Shown here: positions 1-12,261 of the stretch, piece after piece
How positions within the stretch are numbered: the stretch's first letter is position 1
Layout of the letters: every line of letters begins with the position of its first letter
Source: Xestospongia bergquistia
Lineage: Eukaryota; Porifera; Demospongiae; Haplosclerida; Petrosiidae
Assembly (NCBI GenBank): GCA_963965975.1
Contig: OZ014424.1
Coordinates: 3,968,001 to 4,032,000, forward strand
Length of the DNA stretch: 64,000 nucleotides
Reading direction: 5' to 3'
Notes under the pieces: generated by a model
The model's input: only the letters and a program-made list of their open reading frames with translations
Databases searched by the model: none
What the model was told of the DNA's origin: nothing
Position numbers and translations under genes: made by a program

Positions 1-2437
1 GTCCTTAAAAAAATTGTTCCAATTCGTTGGTATGTTTTGGAATCTAATGTTAAAGATGAAGGTGATAAAGAGGGTCATGGTATCGTATCACGAGCTCAAT
101 GTGAAGATATTGGTGAAACACTGGGGATGTCAAAAGTACAAGTTTCAAGTGCTGTCTCTTTTTTTAAATCTCTTTCTGTGTTTTTACATTTTGAATCATG
201 TTCTCGTGTTATTTTCACAAACCCACAATATTTTTTGGATGCTCTCTCCTCCTTAATTCGTGTGTCATTTGTTGATTTCCCCGAAAAGTTGTTTGAAAAA
301 GGTGTGATGTTACCACCAGATGCTCATCGAAGACTTCAACATGAAGGCTTGTTTACTGATGATTTGCTAGACCTCATTTCTATACAATTTGTCCCAGGTC
401 TCTTTGAAAAATCTGATTTCTTGCGTTTGCTAAGTGACTTGTGTATTATTGCTAAAGTTCAACGTGACAAAGATACCTACTACTTTATTCCAAGTGCATT
501 ATCTCCTAAGCATCTCAGTAACCCTGAAAAAAGAAAGTTTTGCAAAACCTGTGAGCCATTGTGTTTGTCATTTGAACATGAAGTTGTACCACAGGTATAC
601 ATAAATGGTTTGGTATATACACTATTGATATATTTTGTATTTTAGGGTGTGTTTCCAGCAGTGGTTGTGGGATTGCTAAATAGAAAATTGCCTCCCTGCT
701 TTACACTGGAATTTCTCACTGCACAGTTTCCATGTCAGCTACGATATGCTGTAAAATTACATTCCACTCTTGGCTCACTACTTCTAGTCGATACAATGTT
801 ATGGATGGAAGTATACTGGACTGGCAGAGATGCTGAATGTTCTATGCTGCGATCTGTTGTTATGGCTGCCATTGCTTCATGTGCTGAGCCTTTAGTGTAT
901 CATGCATCAGCCTTAAAATGCTATCCAGCAATTTTATGCAACCAAGAACATCATTATCAACCAAATATTCTTTCTATGCACCTAGCTCTAGTTGATGTTG
1001 GCAGTGACAATGTCATAGTAGCATCATGTACTGTACAAGATTTAGAACCAATTCAGTTATCACAAAAATATTACAAATGGATGGTAGGATTAGGTAAATG
1101 AACTAATTTAATTAGTTTACTTTTACATTATTAAATGGCTATGTTATACATTTTTAACTTAATAATTTCTCGACTAATGACCTTTCTTTATGATTAGAAG
1201 AAGAAGATTATTCAGTTGCTGGTCCAAAACGACCATATTTAGGTATTGTATTGAACTATTTACATAGGCTACTTACAAGTTATTAAATGGCTGTGTTATA
1301 GATTTTTTATACTTAATTTCTCAAATAATGAGATTTTTATTTTGATTAGATGATGAACAGAGTCTTGACGATTTTCCAGTTGATAGTTCCAAACGACCAC
1401 ATTTAGGTATAAGCAATATATAACTGTGAACATTTAAGTACATAAACTAAACTACATGTATCATTTTTATATTTTATGTGACAATATAGCTATATTAAGT
1501 CCTCATAATACCACATATTTTTGATAGATTTGAAAAATGGTTGTGTATGTTTTCCAAAAAAGAGAAAATATGCACTTGCACAAACAATTTTTGAACAAGT
1601 CATCAAGCAAAATGCAAAAACTTTGACTAACGGTTGATTAAACTGACACAGATTTTAAGTAACAGCCAGTGTTGTCTTAGTTTTAAATAGTTCTTAATAT
1701 AATGTTGTGATTTAGTTGGTCCAAATTATGATTTACAATTTCTTTTATTTGGTTACCTTAACAACTTTTAATTATTTTAGTTTAAGTTGCAGTTTTGTTC
1801 TATCATCAGTTATTGCTTCTAAGTAAATATGTAAAAATGCATACATGGCTATTTTAATTTCACCTGTACTTGCACATTTAGTAATTAAACTAGTACCATG
1901 CATATTTAGATTGAAATACAGTGAAAACGTCACATTATCGTTTTACTTTTCAACTCTAACTGTAGTCATTTTATTTTTACTTTCATTAATAGACATTGCT
2001 GATAGTGGTCTACTTGTTCAACATGAGAAAGAAGTTTCTGTTCCTGTTAATATTGGTAAGGCTTGTATTTACAAATAATGCAAGCACACATCCTTTTCTT
2101 CATGAACTTATTTATTATTCAATATATATTGATGACCTGTCTCTATATAATTATAGAAAACAAACTCAATCTTATTCGAATATTATCACCCATTGAGTAT
2201 AAATGGAGACAGATAGGACAAGCTTTGAAGATTAGTCATGGAGATCTAGAGAATATGCTAGACCAAAGGAACCGTAATCCTGACAGACTTGCAGATGTCA
2301 TTCAGTTCTGGATTGACAAACGACCTAGTGAAGTTACTTGGCATACTATAATAACAGCAGTGGATTTACCTCCAGTTCATGAGCGTTCTATAGCAAAACG
2401 TATTCTGGACATGTGTCTTTCCAAGACTAATGAATAA
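1..2437 (+). CDS. COR-like / death-domain protein, 3' part (5' end outside window)
   Basis: The gene is open from base 1 and so truncated at the window edge. Exons I can place are 1-594, 646-1093, 1198-1242, 1350-1406, 1993-2055 and 2157-2437 (TGA/TAA-closed); each internal junction has GT-AG ends and consistent phase, and the first intron is only 51 bp. Exons 1-2 read a winged-helix-like region starting PIRWYVLE, followed by a beta-rich segment, resembling the COR region of ROCO/DAPK-type proteins. Two mini-exons then encode the related ends KRPYLG and KRPHLG. The last exon encodes about 90 residues with a death-domain pattern (YKWRQIGQALKIS, then a helix ending FWIDKRP, and ITAVDLPPVHERSIAKRIL). 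Family knowledge: ROC-COR-death proteins are cytoplasmic signalling scaffolds. The GTPase domain, if present, lies upstream of the window. Function beyond this is inference. Confidence 0.7.
1528..1637 (+). other. Possible alternative terminal exon of the COR-like/death-domain gene
   Basis: An acceptor (TTGATAG) precedes a phase-1 exon that fits the preceding exon's phase. It reads DLKNGCVCFPKKRKYALAQ and ends at an in-frame TGA at 1635-1637. If used as a terminal exon, the protein would end in a short basic tail and lack the death domain encoded at 2157-2437. A weak internal donor (GTTGTG, 1540) would instead allow a 12-nt in-phase exon that continues to the death domain. The sequence alone does not decide between these. 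Confidence 0.35.
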
Positions 2438-5400
2438 GTAATATTACATCTTTGCTGACTGTGTCATTGTGCATATATATATAAACAAGCTGATGCTTTG
2501 TTTTTATTTTGATAATAGTATTAAAATTGCAGTTTTGCTTTAATACAAGAATGTTTAGAATTTTGTTTAAATTCATGCTTAAACATGTTATATTAATTTT
2601 TTCATAAGTATATTTTATTAATTGTGGTTGGTTTGTAATTTGACTTTATACTTCTTTAATTAAGAAAGGTATCCTTATATATTCTAAAAAATTGGAGTTC
2701 ACTGACCCTAGCTTGCACATACAATGTAAACTACTAAAGCATGATTTATTATATCATGTAGTTGGAAAAAATATTAGGGCAAAATAAGTAGGTTATTAGA
2801 AGAAGTTATCACAAAGGAGAAAGTGTTTATTCAATAAGGCTAAAATTATGACATCCTAAGGATGATATCTTTACATATACACTATTTTAATAACGGTTGC
2901 TGTTGTTTCCTGTGTCAGAATTAACATTTTTGAAGGAGAGACTTGACACTGATATCATTCAAGATTCCAGAGATACTAAGCCTATGCAGCTATTTGTCCT
3001 GTTTTATATCCTTTTCCTGATTTTTATATATATACACTCATCAATCAACATAACTAGAATGTCCACTTGGTTGACAGAGATATACATAATCCATGTCCAA
3101 AATTTGGGCCATTTTTGACCAAGTGCCTATATTTTACTCTTCATTGCAAAAATTTATGTGGACTAACGTCACCACAAAGGTGGAATACTCACACCAACCT
3201 CATTTTCCACTATGGTGGCAATGAATGTGCTTACAAGTACACTGCATAAGTGGTGTATAGTTACTGTTAGGTGGTAATTGCCACAATTACCAATGGAGGC
3301 ATGACATGACTTCAGTTTATCTTTTTGTGTGTTCATTCATAACCACTGTTAAACTGTGTAGATTGGCAAGCTAAAGGTTAACATAACTATAAATAGGATA
3401 GAACATTATTCAGACTTTCAGCTCTCACAGTAGTGTTGATAATGTTTGATATTCAAAGCTTGAAAGTCATTGGTAGATAATGATTTCAGTTTGAGAGGAT
3501 AATAATCAGTAGCAACAATCAAAGAAGTTGATCTTCAATTATAATAATTATTGAGCACTACATTAGAGCATCTTACCTTGCAATTATAGAAACTGAATTA
3601 AATTTTTATGGCAAACATAGATACATTTTGTTTCATTTTCATACCATATATATTCTATTAAAACTAAGTATTTTTTTAATGCGTCTACTGCTCTCTTGTT
3701 AATGCCTTATTCTGACATTAATAACACAATAATTATATTATAAATTGTCAAAATAAATGAATAAACTTACAGTGAACTGATGAAAGTCGGTTGAAATGTA
3801 TGGGTAGCTTTTGAAGCCAACTTCTTGGAATATGTTATTGTAAATCAAAATTTCAGTAGTCTGTTTTGCTCTAGTCGAGTCTGAAAAGTGTATAAGCAGT
3901 ATTGGTTTCCTTAACTGTTGTGTCAGTATCGGTCCAGTTTTCTACACTTGTGTCTGTCCTAATTCTGTCAATAATTGCGTTTTGTTGTCAGATTTTCTTT
4001 GTACTCCCCATGCCTAATAAAGTACATGTGTCTTGTAAACATTATTACACTGTCTCCTAATCAAATATACCACAGAAATATAAATACATGTGCTCACTAA
4101 GATGTTGCCAGCTTAACTTTTATCTCTCTTCGTTCAGAATGGGACAATCTGTTCCATATTTGAGTCAATCACATGGCTGTAATAATTAAATGGAAGTGAT
4201 GATAAGTCCAAACTCTACCCACACACTTAAATTTTCTTCCTATAAACACCTATATGGCCAAGGTAACCAGGATTATTGAAGTTAAACGGACTATGTATAT
4301 AATTACAGTAATAAGTTGTTCAGAAATGATTATCAACAAAAGAGACAGAACTTCACATTACAATATAAATGCAACACTACATTAGTCATTAATTAAATTG
4401 TATTTCAAACAAATAAAATATAAGTCAGACTATTGTTGATCAAATGTTTGGTGTAATTGATATGTGTGGTAATCTTTAGGTTGATTAATCTTTATAAGCC
4501 GTACAGATGAACAATAATTTTGTCTAGTTTGATTAAATAATAACAGCAAAAGTGGGAATAATATTCAGGGAATTAGAGATCCTTCACTATCATATAAAAT
4601 TCTTTGTTGACTGTATAAAAATGCACTTCACTTTGTTGAAAATTGCACAATGATATATCGTGTTAAATAGACAATTTTGATACTGCTTGATATACTTAAG
4701 TATCCATAATTGTATACAATTCATGAACAAACTTGTCTACCAATTGAATGTGTACTTAAATATGCACAACAGTATAATAACTTGGATACTGGTAATATTC
4801 ATGTTTTTTATACCTTTGTGATACCCCACTAATACTAGTGGATACCTTTAGAATACTTAAAACAAATAATTATGAAATTTATATATTGCTACTTTCTGAA
4901 ATTTCAAAATTATTGCTACTTCTGATGTTTTAAATTTAATTACAAATTACAAATGAATTTAAGGATTAGTCGACACAACTCTTCAGGACTCAGCTCCTTT
5001 GGAATCAACAGTCTTATTCACAGTCCATGATGCTGCATTGAGTGGTGGAGGTAATGATAATGGATCTTCATTTTTTCTAACTCTCTTAGAATAACCTCAG
5101 CTTTGTTCCTAGTGCTACTAGAAAATTGCGTACCCAGGATTTTTATAAATTTATTCTATTCTAAAATAATAATTATAATAATAATTAATGTTAACTTATG
5201 GTTTACTTTCTGATCTCCAAGGTAGCTTTGTACAATCAAAATTTTGGATCATTGCTTTCTAATGTAACATCCTTGCAGATTTTATTCAAACCATGCACTG
5301 GAGCTGCTGTTACCTCTTAAGGTATTGATGCTTCTGTTATGTACAGCATGTCTCTGTCAGAATAATTTTTGGATGATTGTTATTGCCTGATGCAAGGGAG

Positions 5401-6560
5401 TGTTATGATTGTTTTAATCCATGTAGTACTTTTGTGTGTCCATCCCTTTTTACTATTTAGTAGTGTGTGAATATCTAACACAAGATACATAAAAAACTAG
5501 TGGTTGTGAACAAAGTGATTAACCATGCAGTTACATTTGTGTCCCTGTTGATTTTCATGTACATGCATTACTACAATGGCATTGTTGGCCACACCTATAT
5601 AACATCTTTCTCATACTAAAATAACATATTTATTAACTAATAACAAGACAATTGTATTATGTTTAATGATCATTAAGATTATCATTTAAAGGAATTCCAC
5701 TAATCTCTCTAACAATTTCTATTCCAAGACCTCATTGCTTACACTTTATTGCTAAACTCCCTGACATGAGAATTAAAATCATTAAGAGGTTCTCAGAAAG
5801 TAAGAACGTTTGTATCATCTATTCTGATGCATTGTTCTGAAGCGTATTATTTATGCATAAACTATGACTATCTTTTTCCAAAATACCTGCTTCTAGACAG
5901 ATATTTTGTCCTTTATTTGTTATGACAAAAGGTGTTTTTTATGTAAATTTTTTTTGCGTTGTTTTGTACATCAGTTTTCCAGCATACACAAAGTATTCAA
6001 GGTAGTTTGTACATTTCTTGTAATTTGTTTTGTTCTAAAATTATAGTTTAATATACAACTCACAACCATTAGAACATTATATTGTTATACTGCAGAACGA
6101 TAACTATTTAGTAAATTACTTATAAATAATAGATATGACTTACATATAATGTAACAGAGTTCACTCAACACTTCACCTTGTTGATTCTTCTATTGAATCT
6201 TCTGTTAATCAGTATTTGTCTTACTGAATGACTTGTTAAGTAGTGTATGTGTGTTAATTAGATATTGTCATATTTACTTTGCAATTCTTTGTTGTGTGGT
6301 TACCTTACTTGGTCTATTTAAGTTCAGTATTTTGTTATTTATGATATGCTTTCTGTTAAGTTAAAGCTGAGAACACGATACTGTCCGTTGGTACAGTTGC
6401 ATTACAATAGTATATCATGTGACCACATTAGATATAGATGATACCAAGTTTGTATAGAATAAGTTACTATAACATTAGAAGAGAATAACCTGGATGATGT
6501 TACCCAGACTATCAATTTGAACATATTAAAGTAGAGAGCAATAGAATTGTCATTGGTATA
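2438..6560. other. Intergenic region without convincing gene
   Basis: AT-rich sequence with only short, stop-interrupted reading frames. The one stretch with mildly protein-like composition is 4969-5094 (+), preceded by an ATTAG acceptor-like site and reading VDTTLQDSAPLESTVLFTV to a stop; it could be a decayed terminal exon, but I cannot assign it. Nothing else is supported here. Confidence 0.5.
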
Positions 6561-6677
6561 GAAGCCCAGTGAGACAGTCCAAGATCAACATATTTTAATC
6601 CTGATCCCTAACCTCTAAACCATAAACTCGAAGTGTTAAAGTATCTGGCAAAGGTTTGGACTGTCCCACTGGGCTTC
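6561..6677. repeat. Short inverted-repeat element (MITE-like)
   Basis: The ends are a nearly perfect 21-bp inverted repeat: GAAGCCCAGTGAGACAGTCC at 6561 and its reverse complement, with one mismatch, ending GGGCTTC at 6677. The interior (about 75 bp) is non-coding. No clear target duplication is visible, so assignment to a transposon superfamily is not possible. Confidence 0.6.
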
Positions 6678-7733
6678 CTTACTTTGTTAATATAGAGTTA
6701 ACATTGGTGTATAGCATGTTGAACTTGTTATGATATAATATTCTAATATACTTTATTGTTTATTGTTATCATACACTACTAGTACATTGATGTATGCGAG
6801 TGTGTGTGTGTGTGTGCGAGGTATTCTGTTACTTTTTCTTTAAGATATCAACAACCATGAAGATATAAAAACTAACATTTGTTCTGACATTTGTGTCAAT
6901 GAACAACTATTCTTCTCCTGTCAATGTCCTACTAGAAAGACACTAGCTTCTGTTAATAAGACTTGGCGAATTGATCTATTTTTAGAATAAGGATGACATC
7001 ATTGGTTACTAGTATGTGAGTAGAATGGAGTACAATATCTCCTTGGTGACAGAGTCATGGTTGGTTGTAACTGGTGATAAATACAGTATAGATGGTTGTT
7101 ATTAATTGTAATAACTGAATTGTTTTGTAAATTAAGATTAATGATGTGTGAGCCTGTGTATCAGGAATTATTCATGTAGATTATAATATATTTTAATATA
7201 GTATATGTCAAGAAGATGGGCTTAGAGGTGAGAAGTGGCATTGTACAGATGATACCTGTCAACCAGGATGTCACTTTAGTGGAGGATATATAATGTTGGA
7301 TTTCTAATGACTAGAAGGAGTTGTATTTGTGGATTTTGCAGCAAGTGAACCAAAACTCTATTGTGTAGTCTGACACAATTCTACATTGGACAACATTTTG
7401 CATGAAAATAGAAGAAACAGCTCATAAATAATTACAATGTATTTATTTACTCTTACTCACCTTGATATAACTGGAAATCCTCAGCTACTAGCTGATAACT
7501 ATCTGTTACTTGAATCCTATGGCAATTTGAATTGTTTAGAAATACCAACTGGTTTTAAGACACTGGACTTGAAGTGTGATTTAGCAGCTACAACTTCAAG
7601 CACAGATTGTATAGCACACCATCTATGGCATGTCATGGAAATCACATGACAACCTTTGAATTAATGTAGTTTGACCTCTATGTGCACGTGTATGCCAACT
7701 TAATTTAATAATAATATTATACAGATTAAAATC
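6678..7733. other. 5' flank of the first TPR/GIY-YIG gene, non-coding
   Basis: A (GT)n tract lies at about 6799-6818. From roughly 7330 the sequence aligns by eye with 59.12 kb, the flank of the second TPR/GIY-YIG gene (shared words such as TATTGTGTAG and ACACAATTCTAC). The 70-codon frame at 7437-7649 is not kept open in that second copy, so I do not call it a gene. Confidence 0.45.
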
Positions 7734-7743
7734 CTATATATAG
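7734..7743 (+). promoter_or_regulatory. TATA-like element of TPR/GIY-YIG gene copy A
   Basis: CTATATATAG followed by CAGTTGCAACAGTAG lies 36 bp before the ATG at 7779. The same motif and downstream sequence lie at the same distance before the second copy (59534-59543). The implied 5' UTR is very short. Conservation could reflect recent duplication only. Confidence 0.4.
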
Positions 7744-7778
7744 CAGTTGCAACAGTAGTCACAAGTCAGAAAAAGGTT

Positions 7779-9518
7779 ATGGAAATTCAAGAAATAGATT
7801 TAGGTATTTCTATTTACTTGCAGTGCCATAAAAAAATAGCCATTAATCATTTTACTAAATGGTTGGAGAATCATCCTGATGATTTTGAATGTTTGATGTA
7901 TCGTGGACATTGCTATGAAGTACTTGGAAAGAAAGAAGAAGCCTGTTATGATTATGAAAAAGCGAAAAGTTGCGGTAATGCTTGCGAACGCCAAGTTGCT
8001 GATGGTGTTAATCTTCGAATAAATGGTAAACCCAAGGAAGCATCTTTTCTTTTTGAAGAAGCTACAAGGACATTTCCGTTAGAGGGCATTGGATGGCATT
8101 TCCATGGAATAGATCGTTTTAATCAAGGCCTTTATGATGAAGTAACAATTGCTGCTTTACAAAAAGCTATTAAATTAACCTATCGACGATCAGCGGTCAC
8201 TCATTATTTTCTCGGTCTTCTTTTTGACAAAATAGGAGCTACTGAAGAATCCATCGCTCATTTAGAAAATGCTATTGTGCTACAACCAACTTTCACTCTT
8301 TGTCATATAGCACTCGGAGAAGCTTTTCTTAAGACAGGCTTATATGAAGAAGCAAGCCAGCAATTCTATGAAGCAGAGAATTTAAATGATACTCAGTGCA
8401 TGGAAAATGCAGGTTTAGCTCTGGTATATATTCATAAAGGGAATGAAGAAGCTGCAATAATAGAAGCTGCCATTGCTATTGAAAAGGCAGAAAGTGGTGG
8501 AAGAAATAGTGGAAGTAGTAGTGCTCAAGCTGCCACTAGCACTTCTGGTGGAGGTGATGATGGTGGTAATAGTAGTGGGAGCAGTGACGAGAGCAGTAGT
8601 GATGATGAGGAGTCCCTACAACCTACAGAAACACATCAACCTGTTGACTATGAAATGGATATAAAACCAAGGAGAAAAACATTTTCGCGAGCAGAGTATT
8701 TCATGGGTTCAGGCGAAAAGAAGACATTCTTTCAAGTTAAAATACGTAGAAAGTTTAGATGGGTATCCTTTCACATGACTGGTGATGGAGACCGGGTAAT
8801 CAATGTATGGAAAGGAGAGAATAAACGAGGAAAAATATCAGATATTACTTTGGAATCATCATATATTCTGACAATTGGAAAGTTTGGAAAGATAGACAAC
8901 AAGCAAAAAGGAAGAATCATAAAAAGATATCAATTTATAGAGCCAGATCAACCACTAGAAAAATGTGCATCATATGTATGTAGAAACTATCAATGCACAA
9001 CCTGCTTATATAAATATAATGAAGGAAAAGGCATAAAACAACAACATTCGCTAAAATTGCCACTAGAGACTGTAGATAGTCCATCACAGTCACGTACATG
9101 TGAGGATTCACAATGCAAAACCTGCAAGCACGCATATGTGAAAAGTGACACCGTTGTTACAAGTACAAGCAAAGGCTTATCACATGTAGTAAAAGCTCAC
9201 TTTGAAATCTGCAAAGTTGCCTTTGTCATCTATCTTCTTGAATGCAAAAAATGTAAAAAGCAATATGTTGGAAAAACTACAAGAGCTCTATCTGCAAGGT
9301 TTAGAGAACATCTATATGATATTAAACATGGGCATAACAAGTCAGTATCTAACCATTTTAATCTACCAGGACATTCCTCAGATGATGTAACTGTTACAAT
9401 TCTTGAACAGATAGAAGACACTTGCAAATCGAAACTAAAGGCAAAGGAAAAGGATTGGATTGAGAAAATGGGAACTCTGGATCCACATGGCCTAAATTTA
9501 AGACTACCTACATGTTAA
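7779..9518 (+). CDS. TPR - acidic linker - Cys-rich - GIY-YIG endonuclease fusion, copy A
   Basis: A single 579-residue open frame without introns. Residues ~1-237 are helical repeats of TPR type (for example HYFLGLLFDKIGATEESIAH and ALGEAFLKTGLYEEASQQF). Residues ~239-285 are a low-complexity Ser/Gly/Asp/Glu linker. Residues ~286-400 are basic and of unknown fold. Cys pairs follow at ~404-407 (CTTC) and ~441-449 (CEDSQCKTC). Residues ~482-577 form a GIY-YIG nuclease: VIYLLEC, QYVGKT, ARFREHL, the GHSSDD segment, KEKDWIEKMG and GLNLR, so the usual Tyr, Tyr, Arg, Glu and Asn positions are all present. The CKTCKH and CKKCKKQYVG arrangement is that of Penelope-like retroelement endonucleases; no reverse transcriptase is adjacent. 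The TPR part suggests protein binding and the C-terminus DNA cleavage; the combined role is unknown. Domesticated host gene or mobile-element cargo are both possible. Confidence 0.85.
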   Translation: MEIQEIDLGISIYLQCHKKIAINHFTKWLENHPDDFECLMYRGHCYEVLGKKEEACYDYEKAKSCGNACERQVADGVNLRINGKPKEASFLFEEATRTFPLEGIGWHFHGIDRFNQGLYDEVTIAALQKAIKLTYRRSAVTHYFLGLLFDKIGATEESIAHLENAIVLQPTFTLCHIALGEAFLKTGLYEEASQQFYEAENLNDTQCMENAGLALVYIHKGNEEAAIIEAAIAIEKAESGGRNSGSSSAQAATSTSGGGDDGGNSSGSSDESSSDDEESLQPTETHQPVDYEMDIKPRRKTFSRAEYFMGSGEKKTFFQVKIRRKFRWVSFHMTGDGDRVINVWKGENKRGKISDITLESSYILTIGKFGKIDNKQKGRIIKRYQFIEPDQPLEKCASYVCRNYQCTTCLYKYNEGKGIKQQHSLKLPLETVDSPSQSRTCEDSQCKTCKHAYVKSDTVVTSTSKGLSHVVKAHFEICKVAFVIYLLECKKCKKQYVGKTTRALSARFREHLYDIKHGHNKSVSNHFNLPGHSSDDVTVTILEQIEDTCKSKLKAKEKDWIEKMGTLDPHGLNLRLPTC

Positions 9519-10659
9519 CAATCTTATTAAACTTCCTATTTTTTCATGTATGCATGCATATGTAAGCAATGCATGTTTAATCACGTGTGTGAGTGTGTGT
9601 ATAACCTTCAGTAGTCTTTAGTAATAATAGTAGTCTACAGTAATAATTCATCATGTTCTTTCCCAAAACATTTGTCTGTATATATGCATAATAATTTTGT
9701 TAAGTTTATGATAAATATACACCTATACAATGACATTGTTAGGTATCAGTTTTTGACTGTTACACCTACTAAAGGAAATTGCATTGTACATGCACACATT
9801 CACACAATTATAAATATATTATTTTAAGGTATTTTTAGATTTAATCAGTTATACCCAATATCACGGTGCTCACAGGACTAATTAAATTCATTGGTTGATA
9901 AGTGCATCTGCTGTTAATAAACATGTATTAATTTAATTTGTTACCTTTAGATTGATACTGACTAAAAAATGTTCTTAAAAATTATATCTGTAAACCATGC
10001 TGCTACTGCATGAGAACTTACTAATACTTAGAATAAAATATGCAATTGTATGAAGACTTCTTAATTTTTGCGAGCAATCCAGGTGGTAGATGATATTGAA
10101 ACTATAGGCGTGGCAAGTGCCAGCTTAACTATAATGGGTGTGGCAATGACTGTCACAATCAAGTTGTGGTTTTGTAACTGTTTCTTTGCTAACGTGAGTA
10201 TTTTGTAGACTTAGTGTAGCGTTTGTAACGCTTAATATTTCATTAGTCTCACGAAAACAACACCTCCTTCTAAATGTATCTATTACCAATACAATTGCTG
10301 GTAAAGAAGGCTATCAAGGTCAGTAAAATTTGCTATAAATTGTAAATAAGTATATTATGTACCCATATTAGTTTTACTTAAGCAAATAGTCGTTCCATCT
10401 TGCCTTTCTTTTATGGAAAGGTCTTTCTGACTTTTCAAACTTTGTCTTCCGTAGACAGCCTTTTATCTAAAATAACTTCCTAGTACTTAGCTTCTGCTCT
10501 TTTTCTGTTTGGTTTGGTAGCTATAGATGCTGTCGTTACCGAGGTAGAACAATTCAAACTGCATTGCAACAAGCCGACGGACGCACATATAACTGTAATG
10601 TTCGCCCACGCAAATGATTGACGAGTGTTAATAAAATATTACACAACTCCTTTTGTAGT
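9519..10659. other. 3' flank of TPR/GIY-YIG copy A, non-coding
   Basis: No supported gene. Most of the stretch aligns by eye with 61307-62400 downstream of copy B, including the words AACTATAGGCGTGGCAAGTG and ACCTCCTTCTA, so the duplicated block continues well past the stop codon and into the satellite that follows. Confidence 0.5.
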
Positions 10660-11754
10660 ACAAGTTTACTCAGCTGCACAGCATGCATGGCATACTTATG
10701 TCAACTCTGAGAATGTCTCTAGTCATCATTTCAAGTCATGTGCCTAATTAACTATACAAACCTTTTATGGTACCAGAAACTCTGCTTACTCTGCATGCAA
10801 GCCTCTGTCAATTGCGATTACTATAAGAATATCCCTGGTTAAAACTTCATAATCATGTGTCTGTTGTCTTACTATACAAATGATTTTCAGATTACAGCTT
10901 ACTATGCATAGCATGCATTTATAAGAATCTCCCTAATCATTACTTCAATTTATGTGTCTAACTCTATCAGAGGGGTTGCCATGCACAGACTGTGTATTCT
11001 GATACCATGAAAGGTTTATATAGTTAGGCACATGACTTGAAGTGATGACTAGGGACATTCTCATAGTAATTGTAGTTTTGACAGAGGTATGCCATGCAGT
11101 ATTCTGATACCATAAAAGGTTTGACAAAATCATAATTACTGTGAGAATATTCTTAGTCATGACTTCATAATTATTTGCTTGCTGTCCTACTAAGCAAATT
11201 TTTGTCAAAACACTGTCTGTCTATTGTTTTACTACACAAAACATTTGGAGTATAAATCTTTCAAATCATCACTTCATAGTTATGTGCCTAATTATACAAG
11301 TCCTTTTATTGTATCAGATTACTCAGTTTACTCTGTCAAAACTACAATTACTATGAGAACCTATGTCCTTGGTTATTACTACATAGTCACCTGTCTATTG
11401 CCTTACTGTGCATATCCTTTTATGGTATTAGAATACTCAGCTTACTCTGCATGGCATGCCTCTGTCAAAAGCACAATTACTCTGAGAATGTCCCTTGTCA
11501 TAACTTTATAGTCATGTATCTATTTTCTTATTATACATATCCTTTTATGGTATCAGAATACTCAGCTTAGTCTGCATGGCATACTTCTCTTAAAACATCG
11601 GTTACTGTGAGAATGTTACTTGTCATCACTTCATAGTCATGTGTCTATTGTATTATTATACAAATCCTTTTATGGTATCATGGCATGTCAGTAAAATAAA
11701 CACAATTACTACAAGAATAGTTATAATTTCACATATGCCTGATGTCTTATTATA

Positions 11755-12261
11755 GGTTTATAGCCATTTCATCTAATCCCATTTCGTCTAACAAAATGTA
11801 CAATTGTCTCATTTTGTCTAAAAACTAAATTGATTTAAATAACAGTAATTACAAAAAAGATACCGACTATACACTCTAAGAAGTTCTTGTAATGTATAAT
11901 CTCCTGCTTCATGCTTTTCCTCAATAGTTTTCAGTCTGTTCTCGTGGTTTCTGTACTTTTTCCTCCTTCTTCTTGGAAGCCTTCCTGCAGGCTTCTCCTT
12001 AAAATTCAATTCATCAATGCTACTAGGGAGAGGAGGCAACCTTTCGTGTCTTTTTTCTGTAAAGGCTAGAGGACATTGAAGAAAATGTTGGCATGATAGA
12101 AGCAATGCTTTCTCGATCTTCATACTGGGCAACATCCTGCAGAGCTTTGTGGTATTTTTGAGGAATCGGGGTTGTTTCTTCTCTTGCTCTTTTTTTCATT
12201 TTGTCTTTGATCAAAAGTCCATTTTGTTAGACAAAATGGGATTAGACGAAATGGCATGACA
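11755..12261 (-). mobile_element. Non-autonomous MULE derivative, copy 1
   Basis: The element runs from GGTTTATAGCCATTTC to GAAATGGCATGACA. Its terminal inverted repeats share GCCATTTCRTCTAATCCCAT, and it is flanked by a 10-bp direct repeat TCTTATTATA (11745-11754 and 12262-12271). On the minus strand it carries pieces of a transposase: KKRAREETTPIPQ near 12200-12150, HERLPPLPSSIDELNF near 12050, and a basic C-terminal tail RLPRRRRKKYRNHENRLKTI near 11980-11920, in two frames. The catalytic core is missing. FLYWCH/MULE family assignment follows from the related element at 37247-38030. Confidence 0.8.

Noticed and set aside
7437-7649. 70-residue frame upstream of TPR/GIY-YIG copy A
   Set aside because: The homologous flank of copy B (about 59.23-59.44 kb) has indels and stops, so the frame is not conserved.
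8473-8664. Hydrophobic Val-rich frame inside the TPR/GIY-YIG gene
   Set aside because: Frame-shifted shadow of the Ser/Gly/Asp linker; its persistence in the other copies follows from conservation of the main frame.
7779-9518. Bacterial UvrC or group I intron homing endonuclease as source of the GIY-YIG domain
   Set aside because: The upstream Cys pairs (CKTCKH, CKKC) and the GHSSDD and GLN context match Penelope-type endonucleases better than UvrC or intron enzymes.
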